A stretch of DNA of 64,000 nucleotides from Terribacillus aidingensis. Lineage in GTDB: Bacteria > Bacillota > Bacilli > Bacillales > Amphibacillaceae. The notes below the pieces were generated by a model, which saw nothing but the letters and a program-made list of their open reading frames with translations, had not been told where the DNA came from and searched no databases. The position numbers were made by a program, and so were the translations under genes. The stretch is taken from assembly GCF_900215625.1 (NCBI RefSeq), contig NZ_OBEK01000001.1, positions 372,001-436,000 on the forward strand. The letters are read 5' to 3'. The number at the start of each line of letters is the position of its first letter. The first letter of the stretch is position 1. This document shows positions 17,204 to 29,530 of this stretch, in pieces.

Positions 17204-18070
17204 ATGAAACCAAAAGATATGATGAATGGTCAGACAAGTACCCACCAGCAGGATCGTCAACCCGGTATTGAAGCAAAGATGGAGCCATTGCCGCATCAGC
17301 CGCTCGACTATAAAGGGGTGGGCAGATTGGAAGGAAAAGCAGCCCTTATTACTGGCGGAGATTCCGGCATCGGCCGTGCAGTAGCGGTATTATATGCTAA
17401 GGAAGGTGCAGATGTCGCCATTTCCTACCTCGATGAAACAGAAGATGCAGAGGAAACGAAGCGTCTTGTCGAAGCAGAAGGAAAACGCTGCTTGCTGCTG
17501 CCAGGAGATATTAAAGATGAAGAGCATTGCATCAACTTAGTCGAAAAGACAGTTGAGGAATTTGGTAAACTAAATATTCTCGTCAACAATGCAGCAATTC
17601 AATATGTGAGAGAGGATGTTTTGGAGATTTCTTCAGAGCAATTTGAGGAGGTGTTCCAAGTCAATTTCTTCTCCCAATTTTATTTAACGAAAGCAGCCGT
17701 GCGCCACATGGAAGCAGGCGACTCCATTATAAGTACTTCTTCTATTAATGCTTATCGCGGGAACCCAATGTTCATGGACTACTCTGCGACAAAAGGTGCG
17801 ATTACAGCCTGGACACGCAGTATCGCACAAAGTCTTATTAAGAAAGGGATTCGTGCCAATTCGGTTGCGCCTGGACCGGTTTGGACACCGCTCATTCCAG
17901 CAACAATCGGCGAAGATAAGATTGAGCAGTTCGGACAAGATAGCTTAATGGGCCGACCAGGCCAGCCATCGGAACATGCGTGGCCTTATGTGATGCTGGC
18001 TTCAGATGAGGCATCTTATATGACAGGGCAAGCCATTCATATTAACGGCGGTACTTACACATCATCTTGA
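17204..18070 (+). CDS. SDR family oxidoreductase (general stress YdaD/YhdF type)
   Basis: 288 residues. The N-terminal extension (residues 1-40: hydrophilic, then a KMEPLPHQPLDYKG stretch) is the mark of the YdaD/YhdF/YhxC branch of short-chain dehydrogenases, several of which are general-stress proteins in Bacillus. The cofactor loop is TGGDSGIGRA, the NNAA motif is VNNAA, and the catalytic Tyr/Lys pair lies in MDYSATKGA. Substrate is unknown. A GGGAAA at 17150-17155 could be a SigB -10, but no good -35 partner is visible. Monocistronic. Confidence 0.88.
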   Translation: MKPKDMMNGQTSTHQQDRQPGIEAKMEPLPHQPLDYKGVGRLEGKAALITGGDSGIGRAVAVLYAKEGADVAISYLDETEDAEETKRLVEAEGKRCLLLPGDIKDEEHCINLVEKTVEEFGKLNILVNNAAIQYVREDVLEISSEQFEEVFQVNFFSQFYLTKAAVRHMEAGDSIISTSSINAYRGNPMFMDYSATKGAITAWTRSIAQSLIKKGIRANSVAPGPVWTPLIPATIGEDKIEQFGQDSLMGRPGQPSEHAWPYVMLASDEASYMTGQAIHINGGTYTSS

Positions 18071-18078
18071 TTACTTTG

Positions 18079-18110
18079 TCCCTGTCGTCTTCCGGCAGGG
18101 CCTTTTTTTG
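18079..18110 (+). terminator. Terminator of the SDR gene
   Basis: GTCCCTGTCG / CGGCAGGGC stem followed by TTTTTTT. Confidence 0.8.
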
Positions 18111-18182
18111 TTTAACGCGGACAGGATAGGGAACAACAATTTTATTAGGTGATAAGCAGAACGGACGGGAGGAGGGGGAAAC

Positions 18183-18611
18183 GTGTATATTAAATTCCGT
18201 GATGAAAATCATGAAATCAAATACCAAAACTTGCGAGCGGGCATCGGAAATGCAGAGTTCCTGGAGAATAAAGGTTGTCTGGCTGTTTTATATTTAATGG
18301 CAGGAGACAGCAGGCTGGAAAAATTATTTAAACCATACTTTCAAGTTGATGGCTGCCAATTTGCGTATGAGCAGATGTTTAAGGATTATGAATTGGACAA
18401 TGACTTGCTGCGACTAGCGAAGCTTGGAGCTCATCTATTTGACGGCCATATCGGAATGACACCGATGCTGCTTGATGAGATACACGAAGACCGAGATTGG
18501 TTCCTAGCCTGGAATGCCGTAATGATGAGACGCTTTGGTACCGTAACTGGCTATGAAGTTCCGTCAAATAAGTTTTACCAAAGTTTTATTTCAGAAGATT
18601 TTAGTGTGTAA
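18183..18611 (+). CDS. Unknown cytoplasmic protein, DUF6075-like
   Basis: 142 residues with no membrane segment or signal peptide. The pattern of an early 'F...... CLAVLYLMAGDSRLEKLF' helix, a middle 'LLRLAKLGAHLFDGH' helix and a C-terminal 'AWNAVMMRRFG' helix resembles DUF6075 proteins of Firmicutes. The function of that family is not known. The start is GTG 18183 behind GGGAGGAGGGGG. It has its own terminator. Confidence 0.6.
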   Translation: MYIKFRDENHEIKYQNLRAGIGNAEFLENKGCLAVLYLMAGDSRLEKLFKPYFQVDGCQFAYEQMFKDYELDNDLLRLAKLGAHLFDGHIGMTPMLLDEIHEDRDWFLAWNAVMMRRFGTVTGYEVPSNKFYQSFISEDFSV

Positions 18612-18629
18612 ATGATAGAATATCAATTG

Positions 18630-18689
18630 AAAACACCGAACTTAAGTGCATTCTCTCTTATGAGGATGCACCTGAATTCGGTGTTTTTC
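18630..18689 (+). terminator. Long-stem terminator after the 18183 gene
   Basis: AAAACACCGAA..AAGTGCAT pairs with ATGCACCT..TTCGGTGTTTTT, a stem of about 20 bp with a small bulge, ending in a T-run. Confidence 0.75.
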
Positions 18690-18842
18690 AGTAACTTGGA
18701 AACTTTAACATTACCATAGATAGAAAGTATTTAACTCTAATAGTATGCTATAGCCGCATCTATACACAAAAAAAAGTATCCAACGAATAAAACGTCGAAT
18801 ACAGTTTAAGTAAAAAATTAAGTTAAGGGGGTTGCATTAATT

Positions 18843-18890
18843 ATGCCCTCTGCGCAGAAAGTCAAACCTATAAAAGGAAAATTTTTTTAG
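18843..18890 (+). CDS. Possible 15-residue basic peptide ORF
   Basis: ATG 18843 lies 11 nt after AAGGGGG and encodes MPSAQKVKPIKGKFF before TAG. It is in an otherwise gene-free stretch between 18690 and 18923 in which I see no other structure. The ribosome binding site is good but spacing is long, and coding status is uncertain. Confidence 0.2.
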   Translation: MPSAQKVKPIKGKFF

Positions 18891-18923
18891 ATAAATATAC
18901 AGCAGAAGCAACAGGGACATTAA

Positions 18924-18957
18924 AAAGAAGCAGCTGTATTGCAGACGCTGCTTCTTT
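18924..18957. terminator. Terminator of the small acidic ORF
   Basis: AAGAAGCAGC / GCTGCTTCTT stem with T- and A-runs on both sides; it ends the leftward ORF at 18962-19078 and can work in both directions. Confidence 0.7.
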
Positions 18958-18961
18958 TGCT

Positions 18962-19078
18962 TTATTCGCTATCGGATTCTTCTTCATTCATTTCAAACAG
19001 ATGATCTAAGTATGGTTCTAGCTCGAATGAATCGTCCTCGGCATAGGTAGTGAAAACGTCTTTGGTTAATGAACTCAT
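18962..19078 (-). CDS. Small acidic protein (38 residues), unknown
   Basis: ATG at 19078 follows AAGGAGGA with an 8-nt spacer. The 38-residue product begins MSSLTKDVFTTYAEDDSFEL and ends in a run of Glu/Asp (MNEEESDSE), giving about 12 acidic residues and two basic ones. A clear terminator follows. No Cys, no signal peptide and no membrane segment are present. I do not recognise a family. The combination of strong RBS and terminator makes a real gene likely. Confidence 0.55.
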   Translation of the reverse strand: MSSLTKDVFTTYAEDDSFELEPYLDHLFEMNEEESDSE

Positions 19079-19156
19079 GAGTTGAATCCTCCTTGTGATT
19101 GGGTTTGTATTAATAAGATACCCAATCTAGCAAACTGGTAATCATCCAATTTCTGG

Positions 19157-20338
19157 TTAGGCGGATTTTTTTAATCCTTGGAAGTTTCGTTTAACCGAAA
19201 ACACCTGCATGACAATCATGAGCAGATTGACAGCAATCAGGACAAAGACAGAGTACGAGAAGCTTCCTGTCCTATCATTTACCGCGCCTAAAATTATCGG
19301 ACCGAATGAACCAATAATATAACCAATTGCCTGCACCATCGCTGACCAAGAAGCAGCTGCTTGATGTGTGGTGGTGACGTCAATGGGAAGAAGCATGTTC
19401 ATCGCGAACAATCCGCCAGCACCGAGTCCGATAAAGCATGCTGCCAGCCAAGGCAGAAAGGAGAATAAAATCATGCCAAAGCCGATCATTTCAAAAATAG
19501 CGGCCAGTACAAGCCAGAACAAACGGCTCGGAATTCTGTTTAGTAAATAAGGTACTGCTAGATTAGCAGGAACCTGCAGAATCATGAAAATAACGAGCAG
19601 ATTGGCTGCATAGGTCTTGCTGTACCCCATATTCTCAACAATAGGTGGCAGCCAGGCGGTCAAAGAATAAAAGATAAAAGCCATACCGCCGAAAGAAAAG
19701 GTGAGCAGCCATGCATTCCACTGATTCCAAGGTAACTTCTCGGCTCCGCCGAAAGTCTGGGCAGCACGATCTTTCTTTTTCTGAGGCAGTACAACCAGAA
19801 CCCAGATTACAATAGCAAGCAATGCCAGTATGGACCAAGATGCTAACGCAATTTGCCAAGAATCAAAAAGATGCTGAATAGGTGCTACGCCGCCGGATGC
19901 AACCCCTGCGCCAACTGCCAAAGCTGCTGTATAAATGCTGATCATAAATGCGCTGTTGTGAGGGAAGTATTTCTTTATATAACCGGAAAGAAGCGGGCCA
20001 GCCGCAGCTATACCTACTCCTGCTAAAAAAGCTGTGATGAGCAGGAAAAAGGAAGTATGGGAGAAAAAGCGGATAATCGTACCAATACCAATAATACCTA
20101 AAGACCAGGCAATCACATACTCAAGTGAGAAACGATTCGCCAGCTTTGCTGCCACAGGTGAGAAGACGCCCATACACAAAACAGGTATCGAGGTGAGCAG
20201 GCTTGCGCTGGATGCGTTCATATGTAACTCTGTCTGAATGGTTTCAATGAGTGGAGAAATGGAGTTAATAGCAGGCCGTAGATTTAAAGCCGCTGCAAAC
20301 AATGCAATGCCTAACCAAATGTATGTTGATTTTTTCAC
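19157..20338 (-). CDS. MFS transporter, CynX/NimT family
   Basis: 393 residues with 12 membrane helices, major facilitator superfamily. The first helix is followed by ALNLRPAINSISPLIETI, the motif typical of CynX/NimT/YycB transporters (cyanate, nitroimidazole and similar small molecules in characterised members). GTG 20338 was chosen since the homologous N-terminus (KKSTYIWLG) begins there and a GGGGG stretch lies 8 nt upstream; a longer frame reaches 20398. Substrate unknown. Divergent from the esterase at 20472. Confidence 0.85.
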   Translation of the reverse strand: MKKSTYIWLGIALFAAALNLRPAINSISPLIETIQTELHMNASSASLLTSIPVLCMGVFSPVAAKLANRFSLEYVIAWSLGIIGIGTIIRFFSHTSFFLLITAFLAGVGIAAAGPLLSGYIKKYFPHNSAFMISIYTAALAVGAGVASGGVAPIQHLFDSWQIALASWSILALLAIVIWVLVVLPQKKKDRAAQTFGGAEKLPWNQWNAWLLTFSFGGMAFIFYSLTAWLPPIVENMGYSKTYAANLLVIFMILQVPANLAVPYLLNRIPSRLFWLVLAAIFEMIGFGMILFSFLPWLAACFIGLGAGGLFAMNMLLPIDVTTTHQAAASWSAMVQAIGYIIGSFGPIILGAVNDRTGSFSYSVFVLIAVNLLMIVMQVFSVKRNFQGLKKSA

Positions 20339-20471
20339 GTGCTGTACCCCCATCCTTATCAATTCATTTATTGTAAACCTTCTCGAAGACTGCCGCAATG
20401 CAACTGTGTTTAAATAGTAGGGGAATAGTGGAAAATATTTTAGTATGAAGGAAAGGGAAGGAGTTTGAACA

Positions 20472-21401
20472 ATGGGATTAAATCCAAAAATTAAAGCATT
20501 TCTGGAAGAGGTAAATGCGCAGCCAATATCGCTGGAAAACGTGTCACCTGAACAGTTTCGGAGTCAGGCGAGGATGCAAAGCGATACACTAAAACAAGAA
20601 GTGGCTAAGGTAGAAGATCGTACAATAGACTTAGAAGACAGGTCAGTGCCGATCCGAATTTATCGGTCAGCGGATAAGACGCAGCCCGCTCTTGTTTTTT
20701 ATCATGGTGGCGGATGGGTTGTCGGCAGTATTGAATCACATGATGCAACATGTCGTGAGCTGGCAAACTCGGCAGCGTGCACCGTTATCTCTGTTGACTA
20801 CCGGCTGGCGCCCGAACATCGTTTCCCGGCAGCAGTAGAAGATGCGTATGATGCGTTCCAATGGATAGCAGAGCATGCAGATAGGCTGGGAGTTGAGGGC
20901 AGCGAGCTTGCTGTAGGCGGTGACAGTGCAGGCGGAAACTTAGCAACTGTTGTTTGTCTGATGGCAGAGGAAAGAGGCGGACAGAAGCCAGTTTTCCAAC
21001 TGCTGTTATATCCTTCTACTGGGTACATCGGTGAGGAACCGGCTTCGCTAAATGAAAATGCAGAAGGATATTTATTATCCAAGAACTTAATGACCTGGTT
21101 CCGATCACATTATTACCGAACGGATGCAGATCGTCTTCATCCGCATGCAGCACCGATTCATTCTGAGCTGCTGCATACATTGCCGCCAGCAGCAATCTTG
21201 ACTGCTCAGTTTGATCCGCTTCGTGATGAAGCACAAGCTTTTGCAGCCAAGCTGCAGCAAGAGGGTGTTGATGTGTTTGTTAGGAATTATGAAGGTTTAA
21301 TTCACGGGTTTGCCGGATTCTCAGCGCATGTAGAAGAAGCGCGTGAAGCAATGGAAGAAGGAGCTGCTAAGCTAAAACAAGCTTTGCATCCTAATGTATA
21401 G
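20472..21401 (+). CDS. Alpha/beta hydrolase, hormone-sensitive-lipase family esterase
   Basis: 309 residues, cytoplasmic carboxylesterase. The oxyanion-hole motif HGGGWVVGS, the catalytic serine in GGDSAGGNLA, the aspartate in FDPLRDEA and the histidine in LIHGFAGF form the HSL-type (family IV) triad. The family hydrolyses short-chain acyl esters; the natural substrate is unknown. The ribosome binding site is AAGGAG at 20456-20461. Monocistronic. Confidence 0.9.
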   Translation: MGLNPKIKAFLEEVNAQPISLENVSPEQFRSQARMQSDTLKQEVAKVEDRTIDLEDRSVPIRIYRSADKTQPALVFYHGGGWVVGSIESHDATCRELANSAACTVISVDYRLAPEHRFPAAVEDAYDAFQWIAEHADRLGVEGSELAVGGDSAGGNLATVVCLMAEERGGQKPVFQLLLYPSTGYIGEEPASLNENAEGYLLSKNLMTWFRSHYYRTDADRLHPHAAPIHSELLHTLPPAAILTAQFDPLRDEAQAFAAKLQQEGVDVFVRNYEGLIHGFAGFSAHVEEAREAMEEGAAKLKQALHPNV

Positions 21402-21411
21402 GCACATCTAA

Positions 21412-21593
21412 GCAGAGCCTTATGTATGTCAATTACTGCAAAGTATAATCGGAGGAAGAATTGTCGTCGATCACCTGGTAACGGCTACCGTGACATTCTT
21501 ATCGATGCGAAGCCGGATTATATCACAGTTAAAATGGGTAATTCCGTTTTTTATATTAGAACCATGCAACTTATCTCTGTAATGCCGGATTAA
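21412..21593 (+). pseudogene. Decayed DUF2642 (YuzF-like) gene
   Basis: Two reading frames each hold half of a DUF2642-like protein. The frame at 21412-21480 gives EPYVCQLLQSIIGGRIVVDH, matching the family start 'DPYVYQ.LQS..G..VVV'. The frame ending at TAA 21593 gives YRDILIDAKPDYITVKMGN and FYIRTMQLISVMP, matching the family end. They join if one base is changed near 21472-21482. The first half has no start codon and an in-frame TAA at 21409. A 55-residue frame from ATG 21426 remains open but has no good RBS and a non-homologous N-terminus. Confidence 0.55.
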
Positions 21594-21594
21594 A

Positions 21595-21640
21595 AATTTA
21601 TCATGTAAGCGTTGACAAGTATACGCTTACATGATAAATT
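21595..21640. promoter_or_regulatory. bglP promoter inside a 46-bp palindrome with two abutting cre boxes
   Basis: Perfect 17-bp arms (21595-21611 and 21624-21640) flank a 12-bp centre. TTGACA (21612-21617), a 17-bp spacer and TAAATT (21635-21640) form the promoter. ATGTAAGCGTTGACA (21603-21617) matches cre at 14/15; 21618-21632 on the minus strand, ATGTAAGCGTATACT, matches at 15/15. CcpA binding here would cover the -35 and spacer and give strong glucose repression. Confidence 0.8.
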
Positions 21641-21680
21641 ATGAGTGTAATAAAAAACAACAGCATACAACTATCCTTTA

Positions 21681-21702
21681 GGATTGTTACTGATAAGCAG
21701 GC

Positions 21703-21708
<6 letters not shown>
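21681..21708 (+). promoter_or_regulatory. LicT-type ribonucleic antiterminator (RAT)
   Basis: GGATTGTTACTGATAAGCAG then GCAAAACC is the classic RAT bound by BglG/LicT antiterminators in bglP/sac leaders. It overlaps the left arm of the following terminator. No licT gene is in this window, so the regulator must act from elsewhere. Confidence 0.9.
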
Positions 21709-25210
<3,502 letters not shown>

Positions 25211-25219
25211 TATAAAGCG

Positions 25220-25251
25220 AAAAGGCATGTGTCACTAGACACATGCCTTTT
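25220..25251. terminator. Bidirectional terminator between bglH and potD
   Basis: AAAAGGCATGTGTC / GACACATGCCTTTT stem with a 4-nt loop and flanking A/T-runs. Confidence 0.9.
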
Positions 25252-25253
25252 GC

Positions 25254-26321
25254 TTATTCCATTTTAAATTGGAGGAATAACTCATTAATACGACCCAGTT
25301 TTTCCGGTCCGAGGTTCTCATAAACTTCTAGTCGTTCGGTTTGTTCGGGTGATGGGTAAAAACGTTTGTCATTCACCATTTCTTCTGGCATATATTGTAA
25401 TGCTTCCTCATTCGGTGTGGAATAGCTTACATACTCCGTGTTCTTTGCTGCAACTTTCGGATCGAGCATGTAATTCATGAATTTATGTGCGGCATCGACA
25501 TTCTTGGCCGTTTTCGGAATGACCATGTTATCGAACCAAAGATTGGATCCTTCTTCTGGAAGCACATAATCTAAATCTTCATTTTCCGACATGATTTCCG
25601 ATGCATCACCTGACCATACGACGCCGATAGATGCTTCACCGGATGCCAGCAGCATTTTGTTCTCATCGCCAAGCAGTGCTTTTACATTCGGTTTTAAAGA
25701 GACTAGCTTATCATAAGCCTCTTGCAAATGATGAGGATCTGTATCATTCAACGAATAGCCAAGGCTGTTTAGTCCCATACCTATAATTTCACGTGGACTG
25801 TCTGTGAAGATAATTTCATTCTTTAATGTTGGATTCCAGAGATCGTCCCAGCTGTTTATTTTCATACCGTTAAGTTGTTTACTGTTATAAACAATCCCAA
25901 CCGTTCCCCAGAAGTATGGGATTGAATACTTGTTGTCCGGGTCAAACGATAAATCTAAAAATCGCTCATCAATATTTTTCAAGTTCGGAATCTTGCTGTG
26001 GTCAATCGGCAGCAGCAAATCTTCTTCCTTCAGCTTTTCAATCATATACTCAGAAGGAACGGCAATATCATAGCTTGTACCGCCTTGCTGAATTTTTGTC
26101 ATCATCGCTTCATTGGTATCGAATGTCTCATAAATGACCGTGATGCCGGTTTCCTCTTCAAAGCTGTCCAACACTTCGGGGTCGATATAATCTCCCCAAT
26201 TGTACACAGTGAGTGTATTGTTGCCCGAGTAGCCTTGCGAGGCATTCAAGCGTGAAATTGTGAAGAGCAGGATACCGCAGACTGCCAGAATTACGACAGC
26301 CAAACGAACAAGTTGTTTCAT
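25254..26321 (-). CDS. potD: Spermidine/putrescine ABC transporter, substrate-binding protein
   Basis: 355 residues. An N-terminal membrane anchor or uncleaved signal (residues 5-25) lacks a lipobox cysteine at the usual position. The mature part starts TVYNWGDYIDPEVLDSFEEE, the characteristic PotD/PotF opening, and continues over a two-lobed periplasmic-type fold. It binds polyamines outside the membrane and hands them to PotBC. Last gene of the potABCD operon; its ATG overlaps the potC stop. Confidence 0.93.
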   Translation of the reverse strand: MKQLVRLAVVILAVCGILLFTISRLNASQGYSGNNTLTVYNWGDYIDPEVLDSFEEETGITVIYETFDTNEAMMTKIQQGGTSYDIAVPSEYMIEKLKEEDLLLPIDHSKIPNLKNIDERFLDLSFDPDNKYSIPYFWGTVGIVYNSKQLNGMKINSWDDLWNPTLKNEIIFTDSPREIIGMGLNSLGYSLNDTDPHHLQEAYDKLVSLKPNVKALLGDENKMLLASGEASIGVVWSGDASEIMSENEDLDYVLPEEGSNLWFDNMVIPKTAKNVDAAHKFMNYMLDPKVAAKNTEYVSYSTPNEEALQYMPEEMVNDKRFYPSPEQTERLEVYENLGPEKLGRINELFLQFKME

Positions 26322-27124
26322 TTGAACACCTCCATATCAGGTGCTTTCTTGGTTCGGTTTGTAATTAGGTAATAAATGACCACAATTACCATCGTTATAA
26401 GAAAGATAATAGTGGAAAGTGCATTTATATCTAATGAAATACCACGTCTTGCTAACGAATAAATCTCTACTGACAATGTTGTAAAACCATTTCCGGTAAC
26501 AAAGAACGTAACGGCAAAGTCATCCAGTGAATAAGTTAAAGCCATAAAGAAGCCGGCGAATATTCCGGGAGTGATGTAAGGTATAACTACCTTGGTCATG
26601 ACTTCCCAGCGAGAAGCGCCTAAGTCTCTTGCTGCATCCAGCAGAGATGGACTCATCTCCGAAATCTTTGGCAGTACCATCAGCACGACAATTGGAATGC
26701 TAAAAGCTATGTGCGAAAGCAATACCGAATAAAAGCCGAGCTTTAATCCTGCTATTGTGAACAAAATCAGAAAAGAGGCGCCGATAATAACATCCGGACT
26801 GACGATGAGTATATTGTTCAAGGACAACAGACTGTCTCTCGCCCGGCGAGAACGTACCTTATTAATCATCATGGCACCCAGCACACCTATAATAGTTGAG
26901 ATCAAAGCAGACAGCAGCGCAATAACAACTGTATTTAACACAATAATAAGCAGTCTGGTGTTCTGAAACAGCTCTCGATACCTATCGAGCGTAAAGCTTT
27001 CAAATCCGTACATTTTTCCGCCGCTGTTAAAGGAATAAAAGATTAAATAAAAGATTGGTAAGTATAGCAGTGCAAACATGACAATCAAAAATATCCGTGA
27101 CAGGGGAGAAATCCTCTTATCCAC
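26318..27124 (-). CDS. potC: Spermidine/putrescine ABC transporter permease
   Basis: 268 residues with six membrane helices. The ABC permease EAA loop is seen in SLLDAARDLGASRWEVMTKV. It pairs with PotB to form the membrane channel. GTG 27124 was chosen because AAGGAGGAGA precedes it; a longer frame to 27163 would have no RBS. It overlaps potB by 8 nt and potD by 4 nt, as in other pot operons. Confidence 0.92.
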   Translation of the reverse strand: MDKRISPLSRIFLIVMFALLYLPIFYLIFYSFNSGGKMYGFESFTLDRYRELFQNTRLLIIVLNTVVIALLSALISTIIGVLGAMMINKVRSRRARDSLLSLNNILIVSPDVIIGASFLILFTIAGLKLGFYSVLLSHIAFSIPIVVLMVLPKISEMSPSLLDAARDLGASRWEVMTKVVIPYITPGIFAGFFMALTYSLDDFAVTFFVTGNGFTTLSVEIYSLARRGISLDINALSTIIFLITMVIVVIYYLITNRTKKAPDMEVFK

Positions 27125-27926
27125 GTGCTCTCCTCCTTTTCGTTCCAGTTGCAAACATAACAATGAACATAAAGATGATCAGGAAGACGGCAATTGTTGA
27201 TCCCATGCCCCAATCCTGCGTGACAAGGAACTGCTGCTCGATTGCGGTGCCGAGTGTAATAACTTGGCTGCCTGCAATAAGGCGAGTCAGCATAAACAAG
27301 GACAATGCAGGAATGAACGTAATTTGACATCCTGCTTTCACACCATCAATTGTTAGCGGAAAGACAATTCGGCGGAATGTCGTCCAGCGGGAAGCACCTA
27401 AATCGTTTGCCGCATCCAAATAGGTTGCATTCAGCTTGTCCAACGAATTAAAGATAGGCAGAATCATAAACGGAATGAAAATATAAACAGCTACGAACAC
27501 AAAGCTGAAATCCGTGAATAACAGCTGTTTTGATCCCATGCCGATTGCTTCCAGCAATTTATTTGCCATCCCGTAGGTGCCGAAAATTCCCAGGAAAGCA
27601 TAAGCTTTCAACAACAAATTGATCCAGCTTGGCACGATAATTAATAGGAGCCAGAGCTGCTTGTGTTTTAATTTTGTCAGCAGGTAAGCTGTTGGATAAG
27701 CAAAGAGCAGCGTAACTAGTGTAATCAGAAACGCATACCAAAAAGAACTTAAAGTCATCTCCAAATAGATTGGAGTGAAGAAATTTTGATAATTCGTTAA
27801 CGAAAAATTCCCATTCAAGTCTTGGAAAGAATAATACAGCACGAGCAGAATTGGTGCGATAACGAAGAAAGCAATCCAGATTACATAAGGAATCATATAC
27901 AGACTGCGAGTTGACTTATTCTCCAT
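27117..27926 (-). CDS. potB: Spermidine/putrescine ABC transporter permease
   Basis: 269 residues with six membrane helices, starting with a short cytoplasmic [16 protein letters not shown]. The EAA loop is [21 protein letters not shown]. It is the partner permease of PotC. The 5' end overlaps potA by 11 nt and the 3' end overlaps potC by 8 nt, indicating coupled translation. Confidence 0.92.
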   Translation of the reverse strand: MENKSTRSLYMIPYVIWIAFFVIAPILLVLYYSFQDLNGNFSLTNYQNFFTPIYLEMTLSSFWYAFLITLVTLLFAYPTAYLLTKLKHKQLWLLLIIVPSWINLLLKAYAFLGIFGTYGMANKLLEAIGMGSKQLLFTDFSFVFVAVYIFIPFMILPIFNSLDKLNATYLDAANDLGASRWTTFRRIVFPLTIDGVKAGCQITFIPALSLFMLTRLIAGSQVITLGTAIEQQFLVTQDWGMGSTIAVFLIIFMFIVMFATGTKRRRARG

Positions 27927-29013
27927 CGCTGTATGCCTCTAATCGTTTATCGAATTCTTCTTCTGTTTCATTCAGTCGCATAACGTGAATGGCCTCCGGC
28001 TCGAAGGCAAGGCCGATTTCTTCGCCGACAACCGCTTTCTTCGTTGAATGGACAAGCCATTCGTTTCCGGCTTCATCATAGCTGGAAATTTCATAGTGAA
28101 CGCCGCGGAACAGCTGGGAATCCACTTTGACGCGCAAATTACCGGAATCTGCGCTTGTTATATGCAAATCCTCGGGTCTGATGACAATTTCAATAGGTTC
28201 ATTCGGCTGTAAACCTTGGTCTACACAAGCAAATCGCTTGCCGGTGAACTCTACTTCATAATCCCGGATCATCCGTCCATCAACAATGTTAGATTCTCCG
28301 ATAAAGTCTGCCACAAAGCGGTTGATTGGCTCATCATATATATCTGTTGGTGTGCCGCTTTGTTCAATTTTTCCGTTATTCAGGACAAAAATCTCATCTG
28401 AAAGTGCCAGTGCTTCTTCTTGGTCATGTGTGACGAAGATAAAGGTGATGCCGAGGCGCTGCTGCATCTCACGTAACTCGTATTGCATCTCCGTACGCAA
28501 TTTTAAATCAAGTGCGGATAATGGCTCATCCAGAAGGATTACTTCGGGTTCATTGACCACTGCTCGAGCAATCGCAACACGCTGGCGCTGACCGCCGGAC
28601 ATTTCGCTGATCTCTCGTTTTTCGTAGCCAGCAAGATTAACGAAGCGCAAAGCTTCTGTTACCTTCTTGTCAATCTGCTTTTGCGGCATTTTCTTAATGC
28701 GCAAACCGAAAGCAACGTTCTCAAAAACGTTTAAATGCGGAAACAGAGCATAATCCTGGAATACCGTATTAACGGAGCGCTTATTGGCAGGTATTTTGTT
28801 TAGTGGTTTCCCATCAAACAGCATGTCGCCAGAAGTTGGTTCTGTAAAACCGGCAATCAAACGGAGTATCGTGGTTTTGCCGCAGCCCGAGGGACCTAAA
28901 AGGGTATAAAATTTACCCCGCTCAATCTCGAAACTGACGCTGTCTAAGATGGTGGCTTCTTTATCGTATTGCTTTATGACATTGTTGAATTGAATGATCG
29001 GATTCTTTGTCAT
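27916..29013 (-). CDS. potA: Spermidine/putrescine ABC transporter ATP-binding protein
   Basis: 365 residues. Walker A is [13 protein letters not shown], the Q-loop lies in [13 protein letters not shown], the signature is [15 protein letters not shown], and Walker B is [12 protein letters not shown] followed by the switch His in [15 protein letters not shown] domain (residues about 275-345) follows. It energises polyamine uptake. The second of two closely spaced ATGs (29013) is preferred because GGGAG lies at a proper distance from it. First gene of the operon. No PuuR/PotR-type regulator is adjacent. Confidence 0.95.
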   Translation of the reverse strand: MTKNPIIQFNNVIKQYDKEATILDSVSFEIERGKFYTLLGPSGCGKTTILRLIAGFTEPTSGDMLFDGKPLNKIPANKRSVNTVFQDYALFPHLNVFENVAFGLRIKKMPQKQIDKKVTEALRFVNLAGYEKREISEMSGGQRQRVAIARAVVNEPEVILLDEPLSALDLKLRTEMQYELREMQQRLGITFIFVTHDQEEALALSDEIFVLNNGKIEQSGTPTDIYDEPINRFVADFIGESNIVDGRMIRDYEVEFTGKRFACVDQGLQPNEPIEIVIRPEDLHITSADSGNLRVKVDSQLFRGVHYEISSYDEAGNEWLVHSTKKAVVGEEIGLAFEPEAIHVMRLNETEEEFDKRLEAYSDGE

Positions 29014-29173
29014 TGTCATCTCCCTTGTTTCTAAAAAATGTATTTTATAAAACTAGACGTACCATTATACGACAGAATATGCTAGATGAATAGAACTTTT
29101 TCCGTATGAAACAATTTCCTGTATGATACGTATATGTAAGTAATTGAGTATGTGCATAGAGAGGCGGAATAGA

Positions 29174-29470
29174 ATGTCTGCAGTGAGAATGATGAAATTG
29201 ATTACTGGAATTATGGAAGCAGTTTTGGCAATCCCTGTTCTAGGTGCAATTATTATTGTATCGAATGGCTGGATGCCGTTAGTTATCATGCTTGTTTTGC
29301 ATATTATTACACTCCTGCTGGCTGTCCGAGTTCAAGGGCCGCTCGCCGGCAGTATTGTAGGGATTATTGCTTCTTGTCTGGGTTGGATTCCATTTGTCGG
29401 CTGGCTGCTTCATGCCGCAGCAGCGATAGTACTGCTGGTCGAGTCCTTCTCGAGACGGCTTCAGCAATAA
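29174..29470 (+). CDS. Small membrane protein, unknown
   Basis: 98 residues with three to four hydrophobic helices separated by Gly-rich turns (ITGIMEAVLAIPVLGAI, MLVLHIITLLLAV, GSIVGIIASCLGWIPFVGW). Similar short proteins occur widely in Bacillaceae without known function. ATG 29174 is preferred over an in-frame ATG at 29144 because GAGAGGCGG lies just upstream and the helix-forming region begins there. Confidence 0.65.
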   Translation: MSAVRMMKLITGIMEAVLAIPVLGAIIIVSNGWMPLVIMLVLHIITLLLAVRVQGPLAGSIVGIIASCLGWIPFVGWLLHAAAAIVLLVESFSRRLQQ

Positions 29471-29493
29471 ACTTAACATGACCTAAAACAATG

Positions 29494-29526
29494 AAAAAGA
29501 CTGCCATCTTTCTTGGCAGTCTTTTT
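29494..29526. terminator. Bidirectional terminator
   Basis: AAAAAGACTGCCA / TGGCAGTCTTTTT stem between the convergent genes at 29174-29470 and 29531-29857. Confidence 0.9.
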
Positions 29527-29530
29527 CGAA

